Assembly: GCA_036006525.1 (NCBI GenBank)
Contig: DASYPP010000040.1
Span: forward strand, 62,001-126,000
Direction: 5' to 3'
Length of the DNA: 64,000 nt
DNA from: DASYPP01 sp036006525
GTDB taxonomy: Bacteria; Gemmatimonadota; Gemmatimonadetes; Gemmatimonadales; GWC2-71-9
Shown here: positions 25,571 through 34,702 of the stretch, in pieces
Layout: the number at the start of each line of letters is the position of its first letter
How positions within the stretch are numbered: position 1 is the first letter of the stretch
Translations under genes and position numbers: made by a program
Notes under the pieces: model-generated
Told to the model about the DNA's origin: nothing
Database searches by the model: none
Seen by the model: only the letters and a program-made list of their open reading frames with translations

Positions 25571-27493
25571 TCAGGGTCCGATCGACCGTTTGCGTACTTC
25601 GTCCGTAGCCCGGGCAATGAACTCGTCCACTTTCACGATGTCCTGCTTCTTTCCCGCCCCGCGCACCCGGAGCGCCAGGCTGTCCGCTTCCGCTTCGCGC
25701 TGCCCGACCACCGCCATGTAGGGGATTTTCTGGACCTCACCATCGCGAATCCGGTAATTCAGGGTCTCGTTCCGGTCGTCGAGGTGGACCCGGAGGCCGG
25801 CCGCCTTGAGCCGGCCGACGAGACTGCGCGCCGCCTCGAGCTGCGCATCGGAGATCGGCATCACCCGGACCTGCTCGGGGGCCAGCCACATGGGAAAGGC
25901 CCCGGCGAAATGCTCGATCATGATGGCAATGAAGCGTTCGAACGAGCCATTGACCGCGCGATGGATGACGACCGCCCGGTGCGGGGTATTGTCTTCCCCC
26001 ACGTAATTGAGATCAAACCGCTCCGGGGCCGAGTAATCCAGCTGGATGGTGCCAAGCTGCCAGCTGCGACCGATGGAATCGGTGACGTCGAAGTCGATCT
26101 TGGGGCCATAGAAAGCCCCATCGCCCGGCTTGAGGTCATAGGGCATCCCGGTCGCCTCGAGGGCGGACCGCAAACCTGACTCGGCGCGGTCCCAGAGCTC
26201 ATCGCTGCCAATCCGGGTCGCCGGCCGGGTGGCAAACTTGACGTTGACTTCGAGCCCGAAGGTGCGGTAATACCCGAGGATGAAATCCATCAGAAACTTT
26301 ACTTCTCCGGCAATCTGGTCTTCGGTCAGGAACACGTGGCAATCGTCCTGCTGGAACTGGCGGACCCGGGTCAAGCCCGAAAGCGCTCCGGTCACTTCGT
26401 TCCGGTGCAGCACGTCGAAAGTGACGTAGCGGAGGGGGAGGTCCCGGTAGGAGTGACGCTTGGCGAGAAACAGGAGATAGTGCGACGGGCAGTTCATCGG
26501 CTTGAGGGACGAGTCGTGCTCACCCGTTTCCTTGTTCAGCACCATGAACATGTTCTCGCTGTACTTGCCCCAATGCCCTGACATCTCCCACAACATCTTG
26601 TTGTAGATGAGCGGGGTTTTGACTTCCTTGAACGCGTCCACCTGGAGCTCGCGCACGAACTCGGTCAGCAGGTTATAGAGGATCGTTCCCCGCTCGGTCC
26701 AGAACGGGACGCCCGGCGCCGAGGGATGAAACATGAATAGATCGAGCTCCCGGCCCACCCGGCGATGGTCGCGCTTGCGTGCTTCCTCCAGCCGGTGGAG
26801 GTAGCCCTCGAGATCTTCCTTCTTGAACCAGGCGGTGCCATAGATCCGCTGCAGCATCTGGCGGTGCTCATCCCCCCGCCAGTATGCCCCGGCCGCATGA
26901 AGCAGCTTGAAGTGTTTGAGCCGCCCGGTGCTCGGGATATGCGGCCCCCGGCACAGGTCCACGAAGGGACCGTCGGTATACACCGAGATGGTTTCGTCGT
27001 CCTTGAGCTCGGAGATTCGCTCCAGCTTGAGCGGATCGTCGGCGAACCGCTGGTTGGCCTCGTCCCGCTGCACCACTTCGCGCACGAACGGGTAGTCCCG
27101 GGCCGCCACTTCGGCCATCTTGGCCTCGATTTTCTCGAGGTCCTCGGGCGTGAAGGGGCGGTCTACCTGGAAGTCGTAATAGAACCCGTCTTCGATGGGC
27201 GGACCGAAGCCGATCCCCGCGCTGGGGAACAATTCCCGGACCGCAGTCGCCATGATGTGGGCCGAGGAATGGCGCAGCAGCTCGAGGGCGGCGGGATCCT
27301 TGTCGGTGATGATGGCCAGGCTGGCATCGGATTCAATGGGGCGCTCGAGATCCCAGACCTGCCCGTTCACCCTGGCCGCCAGCGCCGCCCGGGCCAGGCC
27401 GGCCCCGATGCCCTGGGCTACCTCGCGACTGGTCGTGCCCCGGGGGACCTCCCGGACACTGCCGTCGGGAAGCGTAATCCTGATGTTGCTCAT
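25571..27493 (-). CDS. thrS: Threonyl-tRNA synthetase
   Basis: A 640-residue class II synthetase in the standard four-domain arrangement: TGS domain 1-62, second editing domain with HSSAHIMATAV near residue 74, catalytic core from about 240 (RGTILYNLL, MNCPSHYLLF with zinc ligands, TRVRQFQQDDCHVF) and the anticodon-binding domain from about 535 (APEQVRVMPISDAQ). Length is typical. A four-base overlap at 27490-27493 couples it to a 52-residue membrane protein upstream. No T-box leader is seen. Confidence 0.98.
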   Translation of the reverse strand: MSNIRITLPDGSVREVPRGTTSREVAQGIGAGLARAALAARVNGQVWDLERPIESDASLAIITDKDPAALELLRHSSAHIMATAVRELFPSAGIGFGPPIEDGFYYDFQVDRPFTPEDLEKIEAKMAEVAARDYPFVREVVQRDEANQRFADDPLKLERISELKDDETISVYTDGPFVDLCRGPHIPSTGRLKHFKLLHAAGAYWRGDEHRQMLQRIYGTAWFKKEDLEGYLHRLEEARKRDHRRVGRELDLFMFHPSAPGVPFWTERGTILYNLLTEFVRELQVDAFKEVKTPLIYNKMLWEMSGHWGKYSENMFMVLNKETGEHDSSLKPMNCPSHYLLFLAKRHSYRDLPLRYVTFDVLHRNEVTGALSGLTRVRQFQQDDCHVFLTEDQIAGEVKFLMDFILGYYRTFGLEVNVKFATRPATRIGSDELWDRAESGLRSALEATGMPYDLKPGDGAFYGPKIDFDVTDSIGRSWQLGTIQLDYSAPERFDLNYVGEDNTPHRAVVIHRAVNGSFERFIAIMIEHFAGAFPMWLAPEQVRVMPISDAQLEAARSLVGRLKAAGLRVHLDDRNETLNYRIRDGEVQKIPYMAVVGQREAEADSLALRVRGAGKKQDIVKVDEFIARATDEVRKRSIGP

Positions 27494-27648
27494 GGCCGCG
27501 GGAGCTCGATCGGGACCGGCGTAGCCATCGAATCCGTCTTCCGGGTCAGCAGGAAGAACAGGATCAGCCCGAGCAGGACTATGGCGGCCGGAAGCAGCCA
27601 GCGGGAAAGCTCCCGGACCGATATGCGGGTGTCGTCTTCACGGATCAT
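27490..27648 (-). CDS. 52-residue single-pass membrane protein
   Basis: A short gene (ATG 27648) with a charged start (MIREDDTRISVREL), one membrane helix (LLPAAIVLLGLILFFLL, residues 18-34) and a short Pro-rich end. It overlaps thrS by four bases and shares its transcript. The function is unknown; the layout is like many small Gram-negative membrane proteins. Confidence 0.55.
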   Translation of the reverse strand: MIREDDTRISVRELSRWLLPAAIVLLGLILFFLLTRKTDSMATPVPIELPRP

Positions 27649-27709
27649 AGAGAGTAGAAAGTAATTATATTTGACCGGTCTCACAGGACTGCCGCACCGA
27701 GGAGCAATA

Positions 27710-28141
27710 GTGCCACAAAGGGATCGACTCTCCGGAGGAGAGATCGTCGGCTGGACCCTGGCCGGGTTGGGCATCGGCCTGGTGGCCGGCGCCGTGCTCG
27801 CGGCCATGACCGGTCGCGGGGCCCCGGCGCGGGTGCGCCGCGCCCTCACCCGCTGGCGCGGCAGCCCGCGGCCCGCACCCGGCATCACCGGCGGGGTGCG
27901 CGACGTGCGCGCCGCGCTGGATCAGTCGGAACTCCGCCACTTCGGCATCGAGATCATCCCGGTGCGCACCGGGGTCATCGAGCTGCGTGGCTGGGTCCCG
28001 ACCCGCGCCATCCGGGCCCGCGCGGTTCGCCTGGCGATCGCCGTGCCCGGCATCGAGCGGGTCATCAACGGACTGCTGGTGCAGGGGGAAGACGACAAGG
28101 GCCTCAAACCGGTCTCCGGCCTGACGGACCAGACGGCATGA
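27710..28141 (+). CDS. BON domain membrane protein
   Basis: A 143-residue protein starting with GTG at 27710, preceded by a good GAGGAG ribosome site at about 27699-27704 (a TTG at 27671 is in frame but has none). One membrane helix at about residues 9-33 (GWTLAGLGIGLVAGAVLAAM, near 11-30), then a cytosolic or periplasmic linker and a BON-like fold (IIPVRTGVIELRGWVPTRA then AIAVPGIERVINGL). BON domains bind phospholipid or are found in osmotic-stress and secretin proteins. It overlaps valS by four bases (ATGA). Confidence 0.72.
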   Translation: MPQRDRLSGGEIVGWTLAGLGIGLVAGAVLAAMTGRGAPARVRRALTRWRGSPRPAPGITGGVRDVRAALDQSELRHFGIEIIPVRTGVIELRGWVPTRAIRARAVRLAIAVPGIERVINGLLVQGEDDKGLKPVSGLTDQTA

Positions 28142-30810
28142 GCGAGCCGCTCGCCCCGCAATACGATCCCTCTCACATCGAAGCCGACCTGTACCGCTGG
28201 TGGATGAACCAGCGGCTCTTCGAGGCATCGGGACGGGGGAAGCAGCGCTACGTCATCATGATGCCCCCGCCCAACGTGACCGCGAACCTGCACATGGGTC
28301 ACGGACTCAACAACACCGTCCAGGACGTACTGGTCCGCTTCGAGCGGATGCGGGGTCGCGACACCCTGTGGCTCCCCGGGACCGATCATGCCGGCATCGC
28401 GACCCAGAACGTGGTCGAGCGGCTGCTGGCCAAGGAGGGGAAGACCCGCTTCGACCTGGGCCGCGAGGCGTTCGTGGAGCGGGTGTGGGAATACGTGCGG
28501 CAGACCGGCGCCACCATCCTGGACCAGTTGAAAGCCATCGGGTCGAGCTGCGACTGGTCCCGCACCTATTTCACCCTGGATGAAGACCTGTCCCGCGCGG
28601 TGCGCGAGGTCTTCGTGCGGCTCTACGAGAAGGACCTGGTCTACCGGGGTCACTACCTGATCAACTGGTGCCCCCGCTGCCTGACCGCGCTCAGTAACGA
28701 AGAGGCTGAGAAAGAGGAGGTGGACGGGCACCTCTGGTACCTCAAGTATCCACTGGAAACCGGCGGCTTTATCACCGTGGCCACCACCCGCCCGGAAACC
28801 ATGCTGGGCGATACCGGCGTGGCGGTCCACCCCGACGACCCGCGCTATCGCGACCTGGTCGGGCGCCAGGTCCTGTTGCCCCTCACCGATCGCGCCATTC
28901 CCATCATTGCCGATGCCGCGATCGATCCCGAGTTCGGCACCGGCGCGGTCAAGCTGACCCCAGCCCACGATCCCCTCGATTTCGAGCTGGGCCGCCGCCA
29001 CAAGCTGGCGAGCATCGACATCTTCACCCCCGAAGCCCGGATGGCGGAGACGGTTCCCGATCGCTTCCAGGGCCTGGACCGCGCCGAGGCCAGGAAGCGG
29101 GTGGTCGCCGAGCTCCAGGCGGCGGGATTGCTGGAGAAGGTCGAGAACCACCGCCACGCCGTCGCCCACTGCTATCGCTGCGAGACCATCGTGGAGCCGA
29201 GGCTTTCCGATCAGTGGTTCGTGCGGATGGAGCCGCTCGCGAAGCAAGCCCTCGCCGCGTACCGGACCGGCAAGGTGCGGTTCATCCCGGAGCGGCGGGG
29301 CGACGAGTATGCCCAGTGGATGGAGAACATCCGCGACTGGTGCATCTCGCGCCAGCTGTGGTGGGGACATCGCATCCCGGTCTGGTATTGCGGGAATTCT
29401 TCCTGCGGCAGGATCGTCGCGAGCCGGACCGACCTGGCGCGCTGCCCCGGGTGCGGCGGCAGTGTCGAGCAGGATCCCGATGTGCTGGATACCTGGTTCA
29501 GCTCCTGGCTGGTCCCCTTCAGCAGCCTGGGCTGGCCCGACAAGACCGGGGACCTCCGCCGCTACTATCCGGGCAACACCCTGGTCACGGCTCCGGAGAT
29601 CCTCTTCTTCTGGGTAGCCCGGATGATCATGTCCGGTCTCGAGTTCATGGGCGAGGTGCCGTTCGACACGGTGTACCTGCACGGCACCGTGCGCGACACT
29701 CAGCATCGCAAGATGTCCAAGTCGCTGGGCAACGGCATCGATCCGCTTGAAGTGGTGGAGCGCTACGGGGCTGATGCCCTGCGCTACACGGTCGTGGCCG
29801 GCATGGCCGTGGGCACCGACCTGATCCTGGATCCGTCCGACCTGGAGAGTTCGTTTGCCGCGGGCCGGAACTTCGCCAACAAGCTGTGGAACGCGGGCCG
29901 CTTCATCCTGGGCAACCTGGACGGGCCCACTCGGCCCCTCGCGGGAGACTACCGGAACGTAGTGCCCAAGAGCGCGCTGGGGCTGGCCGATCGGTGGATC
30001 ATCGCCCGCTGCGACGCCACCATCCGCACCGCCACCGAAGCCTACGAGCGCTACCGGCTGAATGATGCCGCCAACGCGATCTATCATTTCATCTGGAGCG
30101 ACCTGGCGGACTGGTACATCGAGCAGATCAAGCCGCGACTCTATGGCGACGTGCCGGGCAAAGATGTCGCGCAAGCCGTCGTGGCCGCTACGTTCGAGAC
30201 CGCGCTCCGGATGTTGCACCCGGTCATGCCGTTCATCACCGAGGCGCTGTGGCAGCGGCTGCCCGGCCGCGGGGGCGCCAGCATCAGCGTCGCCCCCTGG
30301 CCGGGGCCGGACCAGCGGGCCTCCGATCCGGCAGCCCTCGCGCAGTTCGGCCTGGTGCAGGAGCTGGTCGGCGCCCTCCGCAGCATCCGGGCAGACTACG
30401 GCATCCAGCCGGGCCTGAGCATTCGCGCCTTCATCACCGACGCCCCGCTCGCCGGCGCGAGGATATTCGATGCCGAACGGCCGACCATCATGCGCCTGGC
30501 GAAGCTGTCCGGGCTCGAGCTGGGGAACCTGCCCGAAGGCGCCGGCGCCACCGCCGTGCTCTCCGATGGATCCGCTGTGTTCGTCCCGCTGGGAGATGCG
30601 ATCGACCTCGACAAGGAATGTGGCCGACTCAAGAGCGAACATTCCAGGCTGGTCCAGCAGATCCAGAGTCAGAATGGCAAGCTGGCCAACGAGCAGTTCG
30701 TGGCCCGGGCACCGGCCGAAGTGGTGGACAAGGAACGGCGCAAGCTGGACGATTGGCGCGAGCAGGCCGACGTGCTATCGCAGAAGCTCGAGCGCTTGGG
30801 ATGCAAGTGA
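28138..30810 (+). CDS. valS: Valyl-tRNA synthetase
   Basis: An 890-residue class I synthetase. The HIGH-type signature is HMGHGLNNT (near residue 55); the KMSKS loop is HRKMSKSLGNG near 522. The editing domain lies between, with TTRPETMLGDTGVAVHP near 220, and the C-terminal coiled coil (from about 825, LKSEHSRLVQQIQSQNGKL) is the tRNA arm typical of ValRS. CPRCLTALS near 180 and CGNSSCGR with CPGCGG near 415-440 are zinc-like Cys sets. Its stop lies 10 bases into the next gene. Confidence 0.98.
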   Translation: MSEPLAPQYDPSHIEADLYRWWMNQRLFEASGRGKQRYVIMMPPPNVTANLHMGHGLNNTVQDVLVRFERMRGRDTLWLPGTDHAGIATQNVVERLLAKEGKTRFDLGREAFVERVWEYVRQTGATILDQLKAIGSSCDWSRTYFTLDEDLSRAVREVFVRLYEKDLVYRGHYLINWCPRCLTALSNEEAEKEEVDGHLWYLKYPLETGGFITVATTRPETMLGDTGVAVHPDDPRYRDLVGRQVLLPLTDRAIPIIADAAIDPEFGTGAVKLTPAHDPLDFELGRRHKLASIDIFTPEARMAETVPDRFQGLDRAEARKRVVAELQAAGLLEKVENHRHAVAHCYRCETIVEPRLSDQWFVRMEPLAKQALAAYRTGKVRFIPERRGDEYAQWMENIRDWCISRQLWWGHRIPVWYCGNSSCGRIVASRTDLARCPGCGGSVEQDPDVLDTWFSSWLVPFSSLGWPDKTGDLRRYYPGNTLVTAPEILFFWVARMIMSGLEFMGEVPFDTVYLHGTVRDTQHRKMSKSLGNGIDPLEVVERYGADALRYTVVAGMAVGTDLILDPSDLESSFAAGRNFANKLWNAGRFILGNLDGPTRPLAGDYRNVVPKSALGLADRWIIARCDATIRTATEAYERYRLNDAANAIYHFIWSDLADWYIEQIKPRLYGDVPGKDVAQAVVAATFETALRMLHPVMPFITEALWQRLPGRGGASISVAPWPGPDQRASDPAALAQFGLVQELVGALRSIRADYGIQPGLSIRAFITDAPLAGARIFDAERPTIMRLAKLSGLELGNLPEGAGATAVLSDGSAVFVPLGDAIDLDKECGRLKSEHSRLVQQIQSQNGKLANEQFVARAPAEVVDKERRKLDDWREQADVLSQKLERLGCK

Positions 30811-32150
30811 CCGGCCGGAGGGGAAGCGGTTTCTTACCGCCTTACCTTCTTACCGCCTTACGGCCCCTGATTGCGGCTCTCGCCATTCTTGTCCTGGGCT
30901 GCGCCAGGATCGAGCCGCCTCCCGGTGGGCCACCGGACAACATTCCTCCCAAGCTGATCTCGGTGCGGCCCGAAAGCCTGGCCGTTTATCCCGATTTCCA
31001 CGGCGCGATGGAGTTCCGCTTTGACGAAGTGATCTTCGAAGGCAACTCGGGCAGCCAGGGCCTGGGGACCGGCGACCTGGAGCGGCTGGTGATCCTGAGT
31101 CCCACCACCAACGTGCCCAAGGTGAGCTGGAAACGGGAAGCGATCGCCGTGGAGCCTCGCGAAGGCTGGAAGCCGAATCGGATCTATCGAATCGAGTTGC
31201 TGCCTGGCGTGTTCGACCTGCGCCGCAACCGGCTCGATTCAGGCACCGTGGTGACTTTTTCCACCGGCGCTCCATTGCCCGAAGGCCGGCTCACCGGAAC
31301 CATCGTGGACTGGACTGCCGGACGGCTGGCGACCAGCGCGCTGGTCGAGGCCATCCTGCTTCCCGATTCACTGCCCTACCGCGCCCTCACCGACAGCAGC
31401 GGCGCTTTCAACCTGGGACCCATTCCCAAGGGGCAGTACCTGCTCTACAGCGCGATCGACCAGAACCGGAACTTTCGCCGCGAGTTCCGGGAGGCGTGGG
31501 ATTCAATTCGAGTGAGCACCGACTCGGGCGGGCCAGCGACAATCCTCTGGCTCGCGGTTCGCGACACCGTGGGCCCCCGGATCACCGCCGCGACACCGGC
31601 GGACAGCACTGGTGCCGAGCTCACCTTCAACGCGCCCCTGGATCCGTACCAGCAGTTCGACAGCAGCAACGTCAAGGTGGTCGTCGCCGCGGCGGATTCG
31701 ACCGTGATTCCGGTCCTGTCTTTTCTGCCCAAGGCATTGGACGACAGTGTTCACCAGGCGGAGCGGCGCCGGGCCGACACCACCCAGGCCGACACGACCC
31801 AGGCCGACACCACCAGGAAGACTCCCGCCGATTCGGCCCGCGCCCAGGCGCTCGAGCGGCTGAAGCCTCCACCGTCCCAGGGCCGTGACACGGTCGGCCG
31901 CGCTCTCCTGAAGCAGCGTCCGCCGCTTTCCGACCGCCTGGTGCTGCGGGTGGGCCGGATCCTCGCTCCCGGCAGCAAGTACGTGGTGCAGGTATTCGGT
32001 ATCCGGAACGTGAACGGCGTACCAGCGGATTCCCGCCAGCTGCTGAACATCCCGGTGCCCCCTCCGCCGCCGCCCGACACGCTCAAGCCGGCAACGCCAG
32101 ACAGTACGGCGAAGGACTCCACCCCGGCCTCACCAACGCGTCCCCGATGA
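30801..32150 (+). CDS. Ig-like domain lipoprotein
   Basis: A 449-residue protein beginning ATG at 30801, overlapping the end of valS. Signal sequence then lipobox LVLGC near residue 34. Then a bacterial Ig-like (SbsA/Big_5) domain (KLISVRPESLAVYPDF, MEFRFDEVIFE) and a second beta domain with a carboxypeptidase-regulatory look (TDSSGAFNLGPIPKGQYLLY). Residues about 325-340 are three tandem ADTTQ units coded by 15-base repeats. The C-terminal tail is Pro/Thr/Ser-rich. It resembles the exported Ig-like lipoproteins of Bacteroidota and Gemmatimonadota. The N-region before the lipobox (FLPPYLLTAL) is coded by a decayed tandem-word repeat, so an unusually long signal peptide may be an effect of that repeat. 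Confidence 0.82.
   Translation: MQVTGRRGSGFLPPYLLTALRPLIAALAILVLGCARIEPPPGGPPDNIPPKLISVRPESLAVYPDFHGAMEFRFDEVIFEGNSGSQGLGTGDLERLVILSPTTNVPKVSWKREAIAVEPREGWKPNRIYRIELLPGVFDLRRNRLDSGTVVTFSTGAPLPEGRLTGTIVDWTAGRLATSALVEAILLPDSLPYRALTDSSGAFNLGPIPKGQYLLYSAIDQNRNFRREFREAWDSIRVSTDSGGPATILWLAVRDTVGPRITAATPADSTGAELTFNAPLDPYQQFDSSNVKVVVAAADSTVIPVLSFLPKALDDSVHQAERRRADTTQADTTQADTTRKTPADSARAQALERLKPPPSQGRDTVGRALLKQRPPLSDRLVLRVGRILAPGSKYVVQVFGIRNVNGVPADSRQLLNIPVPPPPPPDTLKPATPDSTAKDSTPASPTRPR
30811..30863. repeat. Decayed tandem-word repeat within the lipoprotein start
   Basis: Two direct copies of TTCTTACCGCCTTAC (30831-30845 and 30847-30861) form a pyrimidine-rich arm, with a short purine-rich segment AAGCGG (30824-30829) before it, immediately after the valS stop (30808-30810). 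It resembles a paired-repeat element that has been captured by the coding sequence. Confidence 0.55.
31773..31816 (+). repeat. 15-base in-frame tandem repeat (ADTTQ)
   Basis: Three copies, with small changes, of GCCGACACSACCCAG within the Ig-like lipoprotein, coding for the pentapeptide ADTTQ. The last copy is short. Confidence 0.85.
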
Positions 32151-33511
32151 GCGATCCGCGCCGGGCGCTGCCATCCGTGGATCGCCTGCTCCGCGATCCG
32201 TCCCTCCAGCCCCTGCTGGCGGTCACGCCGCGCGACCTGGTAGCCGACGCCGCGCGCGAAGCCCTCGACGCGGCGCGACGCCAGCGTGCCGGGGTCCCCG
32301 AGGATTGGGCGGGCGAAATTCGGGAGCGGGTCGAGCGCCGGTCCGCCCAGTCGCTCCGCCCCGCCATCAACGCGACCGGAGTCGTGTTGCACACCAATTT
32401 GGGCCGCGCGCCGCTGGCCGCCGCCGCGATTGAAGCCGTCGTCGCGGCGGCGGCGGGATACAGCACCCTTGAATTCGATCTCCACACCGGGACCCGGGGG
32501 CACCGGTCGGATCACTGCCGCGCCCTGCTCGCCGCGCTCACCGGCGCCCCCGACGCCCTGGTCGTCAACAACGCCGCGGGCGCCCTGGTGCTCAGCCTGA
32601 ACGCATTGGCCGCCGGTCGCCCGGTGCTCATCTCCCGCGGAGAACTGATCGAGATCGGCGGAGCCTTCCGGATTCCCGAGATCATGCAGAAGAGCGGCGC
32701 CGAGCTTCGGGAGATCGGCACCACCAACCGGACCCACCTCAAGGACTATCGCGACGGACTGGAGCTGGGCGCCGGGGCCATCCTCACCGTGCACCGGTCC
32801 AACTTCGAGCAAGTGGGGTTCGTGCACACGCCCGCGCCCGCGGAGCTGGCCGCGCTGGCCCGTGAGTTCGGCGTCCCTTTCCTTTATGATGTGGGCAGCG
32901 GGTTGCTCGCCGACCTGGCCGGAGCCGGCCTGACCGGCGAGCCCCTGGTCCGGGACGCCGTCGCCATCGGCGCCGACCTGGTGCTCTTCAGCGGCGACAA
33001 GCTGCTGGGGGGACCCCAGGCGGGTTGCATGGTGGGGAGTCGCGATGCGGTAGAGCGCTGCCGGAAGAATCCCCTCGCTCGTGCAGTTCGGGCCGACAAG
33101 CTCACCCTCGCCGGACTCGACGCGACGCTACGGCTCTACCAGGATCCGGCCGTGGCCCTCCGGGAGATCCCGGTGCTCGCCATGCTGACCCGGACCGCTG
33201 ATCAGCTCGAGCAGCGCGCGCGGGCCCTGGCCCAACAGCTGCCGATCCAGTTTGCGCCCGAAGTGATACCCGGAGAATCGGCGGTCGGCGGGGGATCGTT
33301 CCCTGCCGCCCGGCTCAAGACCTGGCTTGTCGCGCTCACACCGGGAGCGCCCGGAGCTGAGAGCTTCGCCTTGCGGCTCCGCCTGGGCGCGACGCCGGTG
33401 GTGGCCCGGGTGCAGGATGGCAGGCTGCTGCTCGATCCCCGCACCATCGCGGGATCCCAGATGGAGCTGGTCGTGCAGGCGGTGCGGCAGGTCGCAACGC
33501 AGGAGGATTGA
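32147..33511 (+). CDS. selA: L-seryl-tRNA(Sec) selenium transferase
   Basis: A 454-residue PLP enzyme that converts Ser-tRNA(Sec) to Sec-tRNA(Sec) using selenophosphate. It starts with the SelA opening (ALPSVDRLLRDP), with INATGVVLHTNLGRAPLA near residue 70 and the PLP lysine in LFSGDKLLGGPQAG near 285. The presence of a good SelA argues that the organism makes selenoproteins, but selB, selD and a tRNA-Sec are not in the window. Its stop shares one base with the next ATG (TGATG) and overlaps the lipoprotein by four bases. Confidence 0.92.
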   Translation: MSDPRRALPSVDRLLRDPSLQPLLAVTPRDLVADAAREALDAARRQRAGVPEDWAGEIRERVERRSAQSLRPAINATGVVLHTNLGRAPLAAAAIEAVVAAAAGYSTLEFDLHTGTRGHRSDHCRALLAALTGAPDALVVNNAAGALVLSLNALAAGRPVLISRGELIEIGGAFRIPEIMQKSGAELREIGTTNRTHLKDYRDGLELGAGAILTVHRSNFEQVGFVHTPAPAELAALAREFGVPFLYDVGSGLLADLAGAGLTGEPLVRDAVAIGADLVLFSGDKLLGGPQAGCMVGSRDAVERCRKNPLARAVRADKLTLAGLDATLRLYQDPAVALREIPVLAMLTRTADQLEQRARALAQQLPIQFAPEVIPGESAVGGGSFPAARLKTWLVALTPGAPGAESFALRLRLGATPVVARVQDGRLLLDPRTIAGSQMELVVQAVRQVATQED

Positions 33512-34086
33512 TGGGTGGGGCTCGCGCCGTCTTCCTGGACCGCGACGGAACCCTGGTCGAGGATCCCGGTTATCTCAGCGACCCGGCCCAGGTCCGCCTG
33601 CTGCCCGGGGTCGCGGCCGCGGTTCGCCAATTGAACGACGCCGACCTCCGCGCCATCGTGGTGACCAACCAGTCGGGCATCGCCCGCGGCCGGTACACCC
33701 TCGATGACTACTTCGCCACCGAGCGCCGGCTGAACGAGTTGCTGCTGAGCGAAGGCGCCCGGCTCGACGCTCATTATTTCTGCCCCCATCTCCCCGAAAT
33801 TACCGGCCCCTGTGATTGCCGGAAGCCGGGCACCCTGCTCTACCGCCAGGCGGCCCAACGATTCGGGCTCGACCTTCCGGCCTCGTGGTGGGTGGGTGAC
33901 CGGCTCCGCGATCTCGAACCGGCGGCCACCCTGGGCGGGCTCGGCATTCTGGTCGAAACCGGCGCCGGCCGGGAGCACTCGGCCGAGGCCCACCACCAGG
34001 GGTTTGCGGTGGTGTCCGATCTCCTGTCCGCAGTCCGCTTTATCCTCCCCCGGACCAGCCCCGGACTGGGTAGCCAGCCTCGCTGA
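33511..34086 (+). CDS. gmhB: D-glycero-beta-D-manno-heptose-1,7-bisphosphate phosphatase-like HAD protein
   Basis: A 191-residue HAD phosphatase of the HisB-N/GmhB group. DxD is in VFLDRDGTLVED near residue 8; TNQSGIARG near 52 and the zinc-binding loop CPHLPEITGPCDCRKP near 91 match GmhB, which removes the 7-phosphate in heptose synthesis for lipopolysaccharide. I chose ATG 33511 over the TTG at 33508 because the AGGAGG at 33501-33506 is 4 bases away. Imidazoleglycerol-type phosphatases share the motifs, but the Cys loop favours GmhB. Confidence 0.88.
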   Translation: MGGARAVFLDRDGTLVEDPGYLSDPAQVRLLPGVAAAVRQLNDADLRAIVVTNQSGIARGRYTLDDYFATERRLNELLLSEGARLDAHYFCPHLPEITGPCDCRKPGTLLYRQAAQRFGLDLPASWWVGDRLRDLEPAATLGGLGILVETGAGREHSAEAHHQGFAVVSDLLSAVRFILPRTSPGLGSQPR

Positions 34087-34108
34087 AACCGCGTTATCTT
34101 CCCGGCCC

Positions 34109-34702
34109 ATGTTGACGCGGGTAGCGGTCGCCGTTTCGGGACGGGGCAGCAATCTCCAGGCGCTGCTCGATTCCCTGAGCGCCGAGGCGCCCGCCCGCGT
34201 GGTGCTGGTAATCAGCAACCGGGCCGACGCCGGCGCGCTGGAGCGGGCTCGCGCCAGGGGGATCGCCACCAGCGTGTTGCGCGACCCGGCCCAGGCGTCG
34301 GAGTGGTTGCCGGTGCTGGAAGCCGCGGGAGTCGACCTGCTGGTGCTCGCCGGTTACCTGAAGCTGGTGCCGCCCGAAGTGGTCCGCCGTTACCAGGGCC
34401 GGATCATCAATATCCATCCGGCACTGCTGCCGGCTTTTGGCGGGCCGGGAATGTATGGAGCCCGGGTGCACCGGGCGGTGCTGGCCAGCGGCGTGAAAGA
34501 GTCGGGGGCCACCGTTCACCTGGTGGACGAGGTGTACGACCGGGGCTCGATCCTGGGGCAGGCCCGGGTGCCGGTACTTCCGGGAGACACCACCGAATCG
34601 CTCGCGTCCCGCGTATTGGAAGTGGAGCACCAACTGTTGCCGGCCGCGGTGCTCGCCGCCGCGCGCGCGGGCAAGCCAGTGCCGTTTACATCTGAAGGGT
34701 AG
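34109..34702 (+). CDS. purN: Phosphoribosylglycinamide formyltransferase
   Basis: A 197-residue enzyme adding the formyl group of 10-formyl-tetrahydrofolate to GAR in purine synthesis. It starts VAVAVSGRGSNLQALLD (the P-loop GRGSN), has IINIHPALLPAFGG near 103 (Asn and His) and VDEVYDRGSILGQA with the Asp near 140. The start ATG at 34109 is 22 bases past the gmhB-like stop. The stop is embedded in the palindromic repeat that fills the gap to purH. Confidence 0.96.
   Translation: MLTRVAVAVSGRGSNLQALLDSLSAEAPARVVLVISNRADAGALERARARGIATSVLRDPAQASEWLPVLEAAGVDLLVLAGYLKLVPPEVVRRYQGRIINIHPALLPAFGGPGMYGARVHRAVLASGVKESGATVHLVDEVYDRGSILGQARVPVLPGDTTESLASRVLEVEHQLLPAAVLAAARAGKPVPFTSEG

Noticed and set aside
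27922..30642. A 906-residue minus-strand frame
   Set aside because: It lies exactly opposite valS, which has all synthetase motifs. Long antisense open frames are common in GC-rich genes with third-position GC bias.
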